The notes under the pieces are model-generated. The model was not told the origin of the DNA and searched no databases. It saw only the letters and a program-made list of their open reading frames with translations. The position numbers and the translations under genes are program-made. A stretch of 64,000 nucleotides of DNA. Origin: Auanema rhodensis (Eukaryota; Nematoda; Chromadorea; Rhabditida; Rhabditidae). Location of the stretch: contig OZ059897.1 of NCBI GenBank assembly GCA_964057225.1, positions 21,204,001 to 21,268,000 of the forward strand, read 5' to 3'. Shown piece by piece: positions 10,882-24,921 of this stretch (its first letter is position 1; each line of letters starts with the position of its first letter).

Positions 10882-12285
10882 ACTATACTACATTGAGAAA
10901 CGCTTGATACAAAAATTAGTTATGATCGTTTGAAAAATGATGCATTAGTGTACGTTGAGTTTCCATGTACACTCAATATTGCTTCCAAAAACATTTTGAC
11001 AAAAATTTTTTCGAAAAATTTCAAAATAATTTAGCAAAAAGTAGATGTTTTTAGATTCCTTTTTTCAAAGCAAAGACGATAGACAATGTTATTCAACGAA
11101 AAAATTAATTCTTCAGGGTGAAAATCGAGGATATAAGTGTAAACTTATATCAGTTGATATCTCGGTGCATTTTTAAGCTAGCGCAAATCTGATAACACAG
11201 ATCGACGCAGCTTAAAAATCCGCATCGAATGCACTATACTAAATTGAGAAACGCTTGATACAAAAATTAGTTATGATCGTTTGAAAAATGATGCATTAGT
11301 GTATGTTGAGTTTCCATGTACACTCAACATTGCTTCCAAAAACATTTTGACAAAAATTTTTTCGAAAAATTTCAAAATAATTTAGCAAAAAGTAGATGTT
11401 TTTAGATTCCATTTTTCAAGGCAAAGACGATAGACAATGTTATTCAACGAAAAAATTAATTCTTCAGGGTGAAAATCGAGGATATAAGTGTGAACTTATA
11501 TCAGTTGATATCTCGGTGCATTTTTAAGCTGGCGCAAATCTGATAACACAGATCGACGCAGCTTAAAAATCCGCATCGAATGCACTATACTACATTGGGA
11601 AACGCTTGATACAAAAATTAGTTATGATCGTTTGAAAAATGATGCATTAGTGTACGTTGAGTTTCCATGTACACTCAATATTGCTTCCAAAAACATTTTG
11701 ACAAAAATTTTTTCGAAAAATTTCAAAATAATTTAGCAAAAAGTAGATGTTTTTAGATTCCTTTTTTCAAAGCAAAGACGATAGACAATGTTATTCAACG
11801 AAAAAATTAATTCTTCAGGGTGAAAATCGAGGATATAAGTGTAAACTTATATCAGTTGATATCTCGGTGCATTTTTAAGCTAGCGCAAATCTGATAACAC
11901 AGATCGACGCAGCTTAAAAATCCGCATCGAATGCACTATACTAAATTGAGAAACGCTTGATACAAAAATTAGTTATGATCGTTTGAAAAATGATGCATTA
12001 GTGTATGTTGAGTTTCCATGTACACTCAACATTGCTTCCAAAAACATTTTGACAAAAATTTTTTCGAAAAATTTCAAAATAATTTAGCAAAAAGTAGATG
12101 TTTTTAGATTCCATTTTTCAAGGCAAAGACGATAGACAATGTTATTCAACGAAAAAATTAATTCTTCAGGGTGAAAATCGAGGATATAAGTGTGAACTTA
12201 TATCAGTTGATATCTCGGTGCATTTTTAAGCTGGCGCAAATCTGATAACACAGATCGACGCAGCTTAAAAATCCGCATCGAATGC

Positions 12286-12636
12286 ACTATACTACATTGG
12301 GAAACGCTTGATACAAAAATTAGTTATGATCGTTTGAAAAATGATGCATTAGTGTACGTTGAGTTTCCATGTACACTCAATATTGCTTCCAAAAACATTT
12401 TGACAAAAATTTTTTCGAAAAATTTCAAAATAATTTAGCAAAAAGTAGATGTTTTTAGATTCCTTTTTTCAAAGCAAAGACGATAGACAATGTTATTCAA
12501 CGAAAAAATTAATTCTTCAGGGTGAAAATCGAGGATATAAGTGTGAACTTATATCAGTTGATATCTCGGTGCATTTTTAAGCTGGCGCAAATCTGATAAC
12601 ACAGATCGACGCAGCTTAAAAATCCGCATCGAATGC
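12286..12636 (+). repeat. Hybrid monomer, D head and N tail
   Basis: It starts with ATTGGG, TACG, CAATATT and CAAAGC like its D neighbour at 11584, but ends with GTGTGAACTT and GCTGG like an N monomer. The switch lies between offsets 188 and 260. It is followed directly by another D, so one unit is missing from the D-N alternation. This is the expected product of unequal exchange removing exactly 351 bp. Confidence 0.75.
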
Positions 12637-14040
12637 ACTATACTACATTGAGAAACGCTTGATACAAAAATTAGTTATGATCGTTTGAAAAATGATGCAT
12701 TAGTGTACGTTGAGTTTCCATGTACACTCAATATTGCTTCCAAAAACATTTTGACAAAAATTTTTTCGAAAAATTTCAAAATAATTTAGCAAAAAGTAGA
12801 TGTTTTTAGATTCCTTTTTTCAAAGCAAAGACGATAGACAATGTTATTCAACGAAAAAATTAATTCTTCAGGGTGAAAATCGAGGATATAAGTGTAAACT
12901 TATATCAGTTGATATCTCGGTGCATTTTTAAGCTAGCGCAAATCTGATAACACAGATCGACGCAGCTTAAAAATCCGCATCGAATGCACTATACTAAATT
13001 GAGAAACGCTTGATACAAAAATTAGTTATGATCGTTTGAAAAATGATGCATTAGTGTATGTTGAGTTTCCATGTACACTCAACATTGCTTCCAAAAACAT
13101 TTTGACAAAAATTTTTTCGAAAAATTTCAAAATAATTTAGCAAAAAGTAGATGTTTTTAGATTCCATTTTTCAAGGCAAAGACGATAGACAATGTTATTC
13201 AACGAAAAAATTAATTCTTCAGGGTGAAAATCGAGGATATAAGTGTGAACTTATATCAGTTGATATCTCGGTGCATTTTTAAGCTGGCGCAAATCTGATA
13301 ACACAGATCGACGCAGCTTAAAAATCCGCATCGAATGCACTATACTACATTGAGAAACGCTTGATACAAAAATTAGTTATGATCGTTTGAAAAATGATGC
13401 ATTAGTGTACGTTGAGTTTCCATGTACACTCAATATTGCTTCCAAAAACATTTTGACAAAAATTTTTTCGAAAAATTTCAAAATAATTTAGCAAAAAGTA
13501 GATGTTTTTAGATTCCTTTTTTCAAAGCAAAGACGATAGACAATGTTATTCAACGAAAAAATTAATTCTTCAGGGTGAAAATCGAGGATATAAGTGTAAA
13601 CTTATATCAGTTGATATCTCGGTGCATTTTTAAGCTAGCGCAAATCTGATAACACAGATCGACGCAGCTTAAAAATCCGCATCGAATGCACTATACTAAA
13701 TTGAGAAACGCTTGATACAAAAATTAGTTATGATCGTTTGAAAAATGATGCATTAGTGTATGTTGAGTTTCCATGTACACTCAACATTGCTTCCAAAAAC
13801 ATTTTGACAAAAATTTTCTCGAAAAATTTCAAAATAATTTAGCAAAAAGTAGATGTTTTTAGATTCCATTTTTCAAGGCAAAGACGATAGACAATGTTAT
13901 TCAACGAAAAAATTAATTCTTCAGGGTGAAAATCGAGGATATAAGTGTGAACTTATATCAGTTGATATCTCGGTGCATTTTTAAGCTAGCGCAAATCTGA
14001 TAACACAGATCGACGCAGCTTAAAAATCCGCATCGAATGC

Positions 14041-14391
14041 ACTATACTACATTAAGAAACGCTTAATACAAAAATTAGTTATGATCGTTTGAAAAATGAT
14101 GCATTAGTGTATGTTGAGTTTCCATGTACACTCAACATTGCTTCCAAAAACATTTTGACAAAAATTTTTTCGAAAAATTTCAAAATAATTTAGCAAAAAG
14201 TAGATGTTTTTAGATTCCTTTTTTCAAAGCAAAGACGATAGACAATGTTATTCAACGAAAAAATTAATTCTTCAGGGTGAAAATCGAGGATATAAGTGTA
14301 AACTTATATCAGTTGATATCTCGGTGCATTTTTAAGCTAGCGCAAATCTGATAACACAGATCGACGCAGCTTAAAAATCCGCATCGAATGC
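14041..14391 (+). repeat. Hybrid monomer, A-class head and D tail
   Basis: The head has ATTAAG with CTTAAT and the ordinary ATG at 71-73, while the tail has ATTCCT, CAAAGC and GTGTAAAC as in D. An N monomer follows, as it does after true D units, so the downstream half and its neighbour moved together. Confidence 0.75.
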
Positions 14392-16497
14392 ACTATACTA
14401 AATTGAGAAACGCTTGATACAAAAATTAGTTATGATCGTTTGAAAAATGATGCATTAGTGTATGTTGAGTTTCCATGTACACTCAACATTGCTTCCAAAA
14501 ACATTTTGACAAAAATTTTTTCGAAAAATTTCAAAATAATTTAGCAAAAAGTAGATGTTTTTAGATTCCATTTTTCAAGGCAAAGACGATAGACAATGTT
14601 ATTCAACGAAAAAATTAATTCTTCAGGGTGAAAATCGAGGATATAAGTGTGAACTTATATCAGTTGATATCTCGGTGCATTTTTAAGCTGGCGCAAATCT
14701 GATAACACAGATCGACGCAGCTTAAAAATCCGCATCGAATGCACTATACTACATTGAGAAACGCTTGATACAAAAATTAGTTATGATCGTTTGAAAAATG
14801 ATGCATTAGTGTACGTTGAGTTTCCATGTACACTCAATATTGCTTCCAAAAACATTTTGACAAAAATTTTTTCGAAAAATTTCAAAATAATTTAGCAAAA
14901 AGTAGATGTTTTTAGATTCCTTTTTTCAAAGCAAAGACGATAGACAATGTTATTCAACGAAAAAATTAATTCTTCAGGGTGAAAATCGAGGATATAAGTG
15001 TAAACTTATATCAGTTGATATCTCGGTGCATTTTTAAGCTAGCGCAAATCTGATAACACAGATCGACGCAGCTTAAAAATCCGCATCGAATGCACTATAC
15101 TAAATTGAGAAACGCTTGATACAAAAATTAGTTATGATCGTTTGAAAAATGATGCATTAGTGTATGTTGAGTTTCCATGTACACTCAACATTGCTTCCAA
15201 AAACATTTTGACAAAAATTTTTTCGAAAAATTTCAAAATAATTTAGCAAAAAGTAGATGTTTTTAGATTCCATTTTTCAAGGCAAAGACGATAGACAATG
15301 TTATTCAACGAAAAAATTAATTCTTCAGGGTGAAAATCGAGGATATAAGTGTGAACTTATATCAGTTGATATCTCGGTGCATTTTTAAGCTGGCGCAAAT
15401 CTGATAACACAGATCGACGCAGCTTAAAAATCCGCATCGAATGCACTATACTACATTGAGAAACGCTTGATACAAAAATTAGTTATGATCGTTTGAAAAA
15501 TGATGCATTAGTGTACGTTGAGTTTCCATGTACACTCAATATTGCTTCCAAAAACATTTTGACAAAAATTTTTTCGAAAAATTTCAAAATAATTTAGCAA
15601 AAAGTAGATGTTTTTAGATTCCTTTTTTCAAAGCAAAGACGATAGACAATGTTATTCAACGAAAAAATTAATTCTTCAGGGTGAAAATCGAGGATATAAG
15701 TGTAAACTTATATCAGTTGATATCTCGGTGCATTTTTAAGCTAGCGCAAATCTGATAACACAGATCGACGCAGCTTAAAAATCCGCATCGAATGCACTAT
15801 ACTAAATTGAGAAACGCTTGATACAAAAATTAGTTATGATCGTTTGAAAAATGATGCATTAGTGTATGTTGAGTTTCCATGTACACTCAACATTGCTTCC
15901 AAAAACATTTTGACAAAAATTTTTTCGAAAAATTTCAAAATAATTTAGCAAAAAGTAGATGTTTTTAGATTCCATTTTTCAAGGCAAAGACGATAGACAA
16001 TGTTATTCAACGAAAAAATTAATTCTTCAGGGTGAAAATCGAGGATATAAGTGTGAACTTATATCAGTTGATATCTCGGTGCATTTTTAAGCTAGCGCAA
16101 ATCTGATAACACAGATCGACGCAGCTTAAAAATCCGCATCGAATGCACTATACTACATTAAGAAACGCTTAATACAAAAATTAGTTATGATCGTTTGAAA
16201 AATGATGCATTAGTGTATGTTGAGTTTCCATGTACACTCAACATTGCTTCCAAAAACATTTTGACAAAAATTTTTTCGAAAAATTTCAAAATAATTTAGC
16301 AAAAAGTAGATGTTTTTAGATTCCATTTTTCAAGGCAAAGACGATAGACAATGTTATTCAACGAAAAAATTAATTCTTCAGGGTGAAAATCGAGGATATA
16401 AGTGTGAAGTGATATCAGTTGATATCTCGGTGCATTTTCAAGCTAGCGCAAATCTGATAACACAGATCGACGCAGCTTAAAAATCCGCATCGAATGC

Positions 16498-16848
16498 ACT
16501 ATACTACATTGAGAAACGCTTGATACAAAAATTAGTTATGATCGTTTGAAAAATGATGCATTAGTGTATGTTGAGTTTCCATGTACACTCAACATTGCTT
16601 CCAAAAACATTTTGACAAAAATTTTTTCGAAAAATTTCAAAATAATTTAGCAAAAAGTAGATGTTTTTAGATTCCATTTTTCAAAGCAAAGACGATAGAC
16701 AATGTTATTCAACGAAAAAATTAATTCTTCAGGGTGAAAATCGAGGATATAAGTGTAAACTTATATCAGTTGATATCTCGGTGCATTTTTAAGCTAGCGC
16801 AAATCTGATAACACAGATCGACGCAGCTTAAAAATCCGCATCGAATGC
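16498..16848 (+). repeat. Hybrid monomer, ATTCCAT body and D tail
   Basis: CTTGAT, ATG at 71-73 and ATTCCATTTTT, followed by CAAAGC and GTGTAAACTT. The D-type part starts between offsets 179 and 188, so this is one of the more tightly located exchange points. The next unit is N, keeping the tail-to-head linkage. Confidence 0.7.
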
Positions 16849-18252
16849 ACTATACTAAATTGAGAAACGCTTGATACAAAAATTAGTTATGATCGTTTGA
16901 AAAATGATGCATTAGTGTATGTTGAGTTTCCATGTACACTCAACATTGCTTCCAAAAACATTTTGACAAAAATTTTTTCGAAAAATTTCAAAATAATTTA
17001 GCAAAAAGTAGATGTTTTTAGATTCCATTTTTCAAGGCAAAGACGATAGACAATGTTATTCAACGAAAAAATTAATTCTTCAGGGTGAAAATCGAGGATA
17101 TAAGTGTGAACTTATATCAGTTGATATCTCGGTGCATTTTTAAGCTGGCGCAAATCTGATAACACAGATCGACGCAGCTTAAAAATCCGCATCGAATGCA
17201 CTATACTACATTGAGAAACGCTTGATACAAAAATTAGTTATGATCGTTTGAAAAATGATGCATTAGTGTACGTTGAGTTTCCATGTACACTCAATATTGC
17301 TTCCAAAAACATTTTGACAAAAATTTTTTCGAAAAATTTCAAAATAATTTAGCAAAAAGTAGATGTTTTTAGATTCCTTTTTTCAAAGCAAAGACGATAG
17401 ACAATGTTATTCAACGAAAAAATTAATTCTTCAGGGTGAAAATCGAGGATATAAGTGTAAACTTATATCAGTTGATATCTCGGTGCATTTTTAAGCTAGC
17501 GCAAATCTGATAACACAGATCGACGCAGCTTAAAAATCCGCATCGAATGCACTATACTAAATTGAGAAACGCTTGATACAAAAATTAGTTATGATCGTTT
17601 GAAAAATGATGCATTAGTGTATGTTGAGTTTCCATGTACACTCAACATTGCTTCCAAAAACATTTTGACAAAAATTTTTTCGAAAAATTTCAAAATAATT
17701 TAGCAAAAAGTAGATGTTTTTAGATTCCATTTTTCAAGGCAAAGACGATAGACAATGTTATTCAACGAAAAAATTAATTCTTCAGGGTGAAAATCGAGGA
17801 TATAAGTGTGAACTTATATCAGTTGATATCTCGGTGCATTTTTAAGCTAGCGCAAATCTGATAACACAGATCGACGCAGCTTAAAAATCCGCATCGAATG
17901 CACTATACTACATTAAGAAACGCTTAATACAAAAATTAGTTATGATCGTTTGAAAAATGATGCATTAGTGTATGTTGAGTTTCCATGTACACTCAACATT
18001 GCTTCCAAAAACATTTTGACAAAAATTTTTTCGAAAAATTTCAAAATAATTTAGCAAAAAGTAGATGTTTTTAGATTCCATTTTTCAAGGCAAAGACGAT
18101 AGACAATGTTATTCAACGAAAAAATTAATTCTTCAGGGTGAAAATCGAGGATATAAGTGTAAACTTATATCAGTTGATATCTCGGTGCATTTTTAAGCTA
18201 GCGCAAATCTGATAACACAGATCGACGCAGCTTAAAAATCCGCATCAAATGC

Positions 18253-21200
18253 ACTATACTACATTGAGAAAAGCTTAATACAAAAATTAGTTATGATCGT
18301 TTGAAAAATGATGCATTAGTGTATGTTGAGTTTCCATGTACACTCAACATTGCTTCCACAAACATTTTGACAAAAATTTTTTCGAAAAATTTCAAAATAA
18401 TTTTGCAAAAAGTAGATGTTTTTAGATTTCATTTTTCAAGGCAAAGACGATAGACAATGTTATTCAACGAAAAAATTAATTCTTCAGGGTGAAAATCGAG
18501 GATATAAGTGTGAACTGATATCAGTTGATATCTCGGTGCATTTTCAAGCTAGCGCAAATCTGATAACACAGATCGACGCAGCTTAAAAATCCGCATCAAA
18601 TGCACTATACTACATTGAGAAACGCTTGATACAAAAATTAGTCATGATCGTTTGAAAAATGATGCATTAGTGTATGTTGAGTTTCCATGTACACTCAACA
18701 TTGCTTCCACAAACATTTTGACAAAAATTTTTTCGAAAAATTTCAAAATAATTTAGCAAAAAGTAGATGTTTTTAGATTCCTTTTTTCAAGGCAAAGACG
18801 ATAGACAATGTTATTCAACGAAAAAATTAATTCTTCAGGGTGAAAATCGAGGATATAAGTGTGAACTTATATCAGTTGATATCTCGGTGCATTTTCAAGC
18901 TAGCGCAAATCTGATAACACAGATCGACGCAGCTTAAAAATCCGCATCAAATGCACTATACTACATTGAGAAACGCTTGATACAAAAATTAGTCATGATC
19001 GTTTGAAAAATGATGCATTAGTGTATGTTGAGTTTCCATGTACACTCAACATTGCTTCCACAAACATTTTGACAAAAATTTTTTCGAAAAATTTCAAAAT
19101 AATTTAGCAAAAAGTAGATGTTTTTAGATTCCTTTTTTCAAGGCAAAGACGATAGACAATGTTATTCAACGAAAAAATTAATTCTTCAGGGTGAAAATCG
19201 AGGATATAAGTGTGAACTTATATCAGTTGATATCTCGGTGCATTTTTAAGCTAGCGCAAATCTGATAACACAGATCGACGCAGCTTAAAAATCCGCATCG
19301 AATGCACTATACTACATTGAGAAACGCTTGATACAAAAATTAGTTATGATCGTTTGAAAAATGATGCATTAGTGTATGTTGAGTTTCCATGTACACTCAA
19401 CATTGCTTCCAAAAACATTTTGACAAAAATTTTTTCGAAAAATTTCAAAATAATTTAGCAAAAAGTAGATGTTTTTAGATTTCATTTTTCAAGGCAAAGA
19501 CGATAGACAATGTTATTCAACGAAAAAATTAATTCTTCAGGGTGAAAATCGAGGATATAAGTGTGAACTTATATCAGTTGATATCTCGGTGCATTTTTAA
19601 GCTGGCGCAAATCTGATAACACAGATCGACGCAGCTTAAAAATCCGCATCGAATGCACTATACTACATTGAGAAACGCTTGATACAAAAATTAGTTATGA
19701 TCGTTTGAAAAATGATGCATTAGTGTACGTTGAGTTTCCATGTACACTCAATATTGCTTCCAAAAACATTTTGACAAAAATTTTTTCGAAAAATTTCAAA
19801 ATAATTTAGCAAAAAGTAGATGTTTTTAGATTCCTTTTTTCAAAGCAAAGACGATAGACAATGTTATTCAACGAAAAAATTAATTCTTCAGGGTGAAAAT
19901 CGAGGATATAAGTGTAAACTTATATCAGTTGATATCTCGGTGCATTTTTAAGCTAGCGCAAATCTGATAACACAGATCGACGCAGCTTAAAAATCCGCAT
20001 CGAATGCACTATACTAAATTGAGAAACGCTTGATACAAAAATTAGTTATGATCGTTTGAAAAATGATGCATTAGTGTATGTTGAGTTTCCATGTACACTC
20101 AACATTGCTTCCAAAAACATTTTGACAAAAATTTTTTCGAAAAATTTCAAAATAATTTAGCAAAAAGTAGATGTTTTTAGATTCCATTTTTCAAGGCAAA
20201 GACGATAGACAATGTTATTCAACGAAAAAATTAATTCTTCAGGGTGAAAATCGAGGATATAAGTGTGAACTTATATCAGTTGATATCTCGGTGCATTTTT
20301 AAGCTAGCGCAAATCTGATAACACAGATCGACGCAGCTTAAAAATCCGCATCGAATGCACTATACTACATTAAGAAACGCTTAATACAAAAATTAGTTAT
20401 GATCGTTTGAAAAATGATGCATTAGTGTATGTTGAGTTTCCATGTACACTCAACATTGCTTCCACAAACATTTTGACAAAAATTTTTTCGAAAAATTTCA
20501 AAATAATTTAGCAAAAAGTAGATGTTTTTAGATTCCTTTTTTCAAGGCAAAGACGATAGACAATGTTATTCAACGAAAAAATTAATTCTTCAGGGTGAAA
20601 ATCGAGGATATAAGTGTGAACTTATATCAGTTGATATCTCGGTGCATTTTTAAGCTAGCGCAAATCTGATAACACAGATCGACGCAGCTTAAAAATCCGC
20701 ATCGAATGCACTATACTACATTGAGAAACGCTTGATACAAAAATTAGTTATGATCGTTTGAAAAATGATGCATTAGTGTATGTTGAGTTTCCATGTACAC
20801 TCAACATTGCTTCCAAAAACATTTTGACAAAAATTTTTTCGAAAAATTTCAGAATAATTTAGCAAAAAGTAGATGTTTTTAGATTTCATTTTTCAAGGCA
20901 AAGACGATAGACAATGTTATTCAACGAAAAAATTAATTCTTCAGGGTGAAAATCGAGGATATAAGTGTGAACTTATATCAGTTGATATCTCGGTGCATTT
21001 TCAAGCTAGCGCAAATCTGATAACACAGATCGACGCAGCTTAAAAATCCGCATCGAATGCACTATACTACATTGAGAAACGCTTGATACAAAAATTAGTT
21101 ATGATCGTTTGAAAAATGATGCATTAGTGTATGTTGAGTTTCCATGTACACTCAACATTGCTTCCAAAAACATTTTGACAAAAATTTTTTCGAAAAATTT

Positions 21201-23166
21201 CAGAATAATTTAGCAAAAAGTAGATGTTTTTAGATTTCATTTTTCAAGGCAAAGACGATAGACAATGTTATTCAACGAAAAAATTAATTCTTCAGGGTGA
21301 AAATCGAGGATATAAGTGTAAACTTATATCAGTTGATATCTCGGTGCATTTTTAAGCTGGCGCAAATCTGATAACACAGATCGACGCAGCTTAAAAATCC
21401 GCATCGAATGCACTATACTACATTGAGAAACGCTTGATACAAAAATTAGTTATGATCGTTTGAAAAATGATGCATTAGTGTACGTTGAGTTTCCATGTAC
21501 ACTCAATATTGCTTCCAAAAACATTTTGACAAAAATTTTTTCGAAAAATTTCAAAATAATTTAGCAAAAAGTAGATGTTTTTAGATTCCTTTTTTCAAAG
21601 CAAAGACGATAGACAATGTTATTCAACGAAAAAATTAATTCTTCAGGGTGAAAATCGAGGATATAAGTGTAAACTTATATCAGTTGATATCTCGGTGCAT
21701 TTTTAAGCTAGCGCAAATCTGATAACACAGATCGACGCAGCTTAAAAATCCGCATCGAATGCACTATACTAAATTGAGAAACGCTTGATACAAAAATTAG
21801 TTATGATCGTTTGAAAAATGATGCATTAGTGTATGTTGAGTTTCCATGTACACTCAACATTGCTTCCAAAAACATTTTGACAAAAATTTTTTCGAAAAAT
21901 TTCAAAATAATTTAGCAAAAAGTAGATGTTTTTAGATTCCATTTTTCAAGGCAAAGACGATAGACAATGTTATTCAACGAAAAAATTAATTCTTCAGGGT
22001 GAAAATCGAGGATATAAGTGTGAACTTATATCAGTTGATATCTCGGTGCATTTTTAAGCTAGCGCAAATCTGATAACACAGATCGACGCAGCTTAAAAAT
22101 CCGCATCGAATGCACTATACTACATTAAGAAACGCTTAATACAAAAATTAGTTATGATCGTTTGAAAAATGATGCATTAGTGTATGTTGAGTTTCCATGT
22201 ACACTCAACATTGCTTCCAAAAACATTTTGACAAAAATTTTTTCGAAAAATTTCAAAATAATTTAGCAAAAAGTAGATGTTTTTAGATTCCATTTTTCAA
22301 GGCAAAGACGATAGACAATGTTATTCAACGAAAAAATTAATTCTTCAGGGTGAAAATCGAGGATATAAGTGTGAACTTATATCAGTTGATATCTCGGTGC
22401 ATTTTTAAGCTAGCGCAAATCTGATAACACAGATCGACGCAGCTTAAAAATCCGCATCAAATGCACTATACTACATTGAGAAAAGCTTAATACAAAAATT
22501 AGTTATGATCGTTTGAAAAATGATGCATTAGTGTATGTTGAGTTTCCATGTACACTCAACATTGCTTCCAAAAACATTTTGACAAAAATTTTTTCGAAAA
22601 ATTTCAAAATAATTTAGCAAAAAGTAGATGTTTTTAGATTCCATTTTTCAAGGCAAAGACGATAGACAATGTTATTCAACGAAAAAATTAATTCTTCAGG
22701 GTGAAAATCGAGGATATAAGTGTGAACTTATATCAGTTGATATCTCGGTGCATTTTTAAGCTAGCGCAAATCTGATAACACAGATCGACGCAGCTTAAAA
22801 ATCCGCATCGAATGCACTATACTACATTAAGAAACGCTTAATACAAAAATTAGTTATGATCGTTTGAAAAATGATGCATTAGTGTATGTTGAGTTTCCAT
22901 GTACACTCAACATTGCTTCCAAAAACATTTTGACAAAAATTTTTTCGAAAAATTTCAAAATAATTTAGCAAAAAGTAGATGTTTTTAGATTCCATTTTTC
23001 AAGGCAAAGACGATAGACAATGTTATTCAACGAAAAAATTAATTCTTCAGGGTGAAAATCGAGGATATAAGTGTGAACTTATATCAGTTGATATCTCGGT
23101 GCATTTTTAAGCTAGCGCAAATCTGATAACACAGATCGACGCAGCTTAAAAATCCGCATCAAATGC
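18253..23166 (+). repeat. H-R-R, D-N and A-class mixture
   Basis: Order: 18253 H, 18604 R, 18955 R, 19306 T177-ggc, 19657 D, 20008 N, 20359 A-class with an R-like tail (C107, ATTCCT), 20710 and 21061 g143, 21412 D, 21763 N, 22114 A, 22465 H-head hybrid, 22816 A. The segments 22114-22815 and 22816-23517 are both A then H-headed, a dimer step. In the first the H head joins an ATTCCAT/T265/T293 tail like the N monomer at 21763, marking an exchange junction. Confidence 0.82.
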
Positions 23167-24921
23167 ACTATACTACATTGAGAAAAGCTTAATACAAAAA
23201 TTAGTTATGATCGTTTGAAAAATGATGCATTAGTGTATGTTGAGTTTCCATGTACACTCAACATTGCTTCCACAAACATTTTGACAAAAATTTTTTCGAA
23301 AAATTTCAAAATAATTTTGCAAAAAGTAGATGTTTTTAGATTTCATTTTTCAAGGCAAAGACGATAGACAATGTTATTCAACGAAAAAATTAATTCTTCA
23401 GGGTGAAAATCGAGGATATAAGTGTGAACTGATATCAGTTGATATCTCGGTGCATTTTCAAGCTAGCGCAAATCTGATAACACAGATCGACGCAGCTTAA
23501 AAATCCGCATCAAATGCACTATACTACATTGAGAAACGCTTGATACAAAAATTAGTCATGATCGTTTGAAAAATGATGCATTAGTGTATGTTGAGTTTCC
23601 ATGTACACTCAACATTGCTTCCACAAACATTTTGACAAAAATTTTTTCGAAAAATTTCAAGATAATTTAGCAAAAAGTAGATGTTTTTAGATTCCTTTTT
23701 TCAAGGCAAAGACGATAGACAATGTTATTCAACGAAAAAATTAATTCTTCAGGGTGAAAATCGAGGATATAAGTGTGAACTTATATCAGTTGATATCTCG
23801 GTGCATTTTCAAGCTAGCGCAAATCTGATAACACAGTTCGACGCAGCTTAAAAATCCGCATCAAATGCACTATACTACATTGAGAAACGCTTGATACAAA
23901 AATTAGTCATGATCGTTTGAAAAATGATGCATTAGTGTATGTTGAGTTTCCATGTACACTCAACATTGCTTCCACAAACATTTTGACAAAAATTTTTTCG
24001 AAAAATTTCAAAATAATTTAGCAAAAAGTAGATGTTTTTAGATTCCTTTTTTCAAGGCAAAGACGATAGACAATGTTATTCAACGAAAAAATTAATTCTT
24101 CAGGGTGAAAATCGAGGATATAAGTGTGAACTTATATCAGTTGATATCTCGGTGCATTTTTAAGCTAGCGCAAATCTGATAACACAGATCGACGCAGCTT
24201 AAAAATCCGCATCGAATGCACTATACTACATTGAGAAACGCTTGATACAAAAATTAGTTATGATCGTTTGAAAAATGATGCATTAGTGTATGTTGAGTTT
24301 CCATGTACACTCAACATTGCTTCCAAAAACATTTTGACAAAAATTTTTTCGAAAAATTTCAGAATAATTTAGCAAAAAGTAGATGTTTTTAGATTTCATT
24401 TTTCAAGGCAAAGACGATAGACAATGTTATTCAACGAAAAAATTAATTCTTCAGGGTGAAAATCGAGGATATAAGTGTGAACTTATATCAGTTGATATCT
24501 CGGTGCATTTTTAAGCTGGCGCAAATCTGATAACACAGATCGACGCAGCTTAAAAATCCGCATCGAATGCACTATACTACATTGAGAAACGCTTGATACA
24601 AAAATTAGTTATGATCGTTTGAAAAATGATGCATTAGTGTATGTTGAGTTTCCATGTACACTCAACATTGCTTCCAAAAACATTTTGACAAAAATTTTTT
24701 CGAAAAATTTCAAAATAATTTAGCAAAAAGTAGATGTTTTTAGATTCCATTTTTCAAGGCAAAGACGATAGACAATGTTATTCAACGAAAAAATTAATTC
24801 TTCAGGGTGAAAATCGAGGATATAAGTGTGAACTTATATCAGTTGATATCTCGGTGCATTTTTAAGCTAGCGCAAATCTGATAACACAGATCGACGCAGC
24901 TTAAAAATCCGCATCAAATGC
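23167..24921 (+). repeat. 5-monomer higher-order repeat, copy 1 (1755 bp)
   Basis: Order H, R with G144, R, g143-ggc, ATTCCAT. The R unit at 23518 carries two rare changes, CAAGATAATT (G at 23661) and CAGTTCGAC (T at 23837), which reappear 1755 bp downstream. These private markers prove a five-monomer duplication, separate from the 6-mer at the left end. Confidence 0.92.

Larger units (their letters stand above)
10882..18252 (+). repeat. D-N dimer region (702-bp period) with inserted A-class monomers
   Basis: Mostly alternating D and N monomers: D-N at 10882, 11584, then D-type hybrid at 12286, D-N at 12637, 13339, A-class hybrid at 14041, N at 14392, D-N at 14743, 15445, A-class with GAAGTG at 16147, hybrid at 16498, N at 16849, D-N at 17200, A-class at 17902. 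The copies at 11584 and 12286 share the rare ATTGGG (G15), showing a dimer-sized step. Local periodicity is 702 bp, broken where ATTAAG monomers enter. Confidence 0.87.

Noticed and set aside
22465-22815. Separate monomer class with AAGCTT but without C107 and T152
   Set aside because: Its head fits H and its tail fits the N monomer at 21763, so a hybrid is simpler than a new class.
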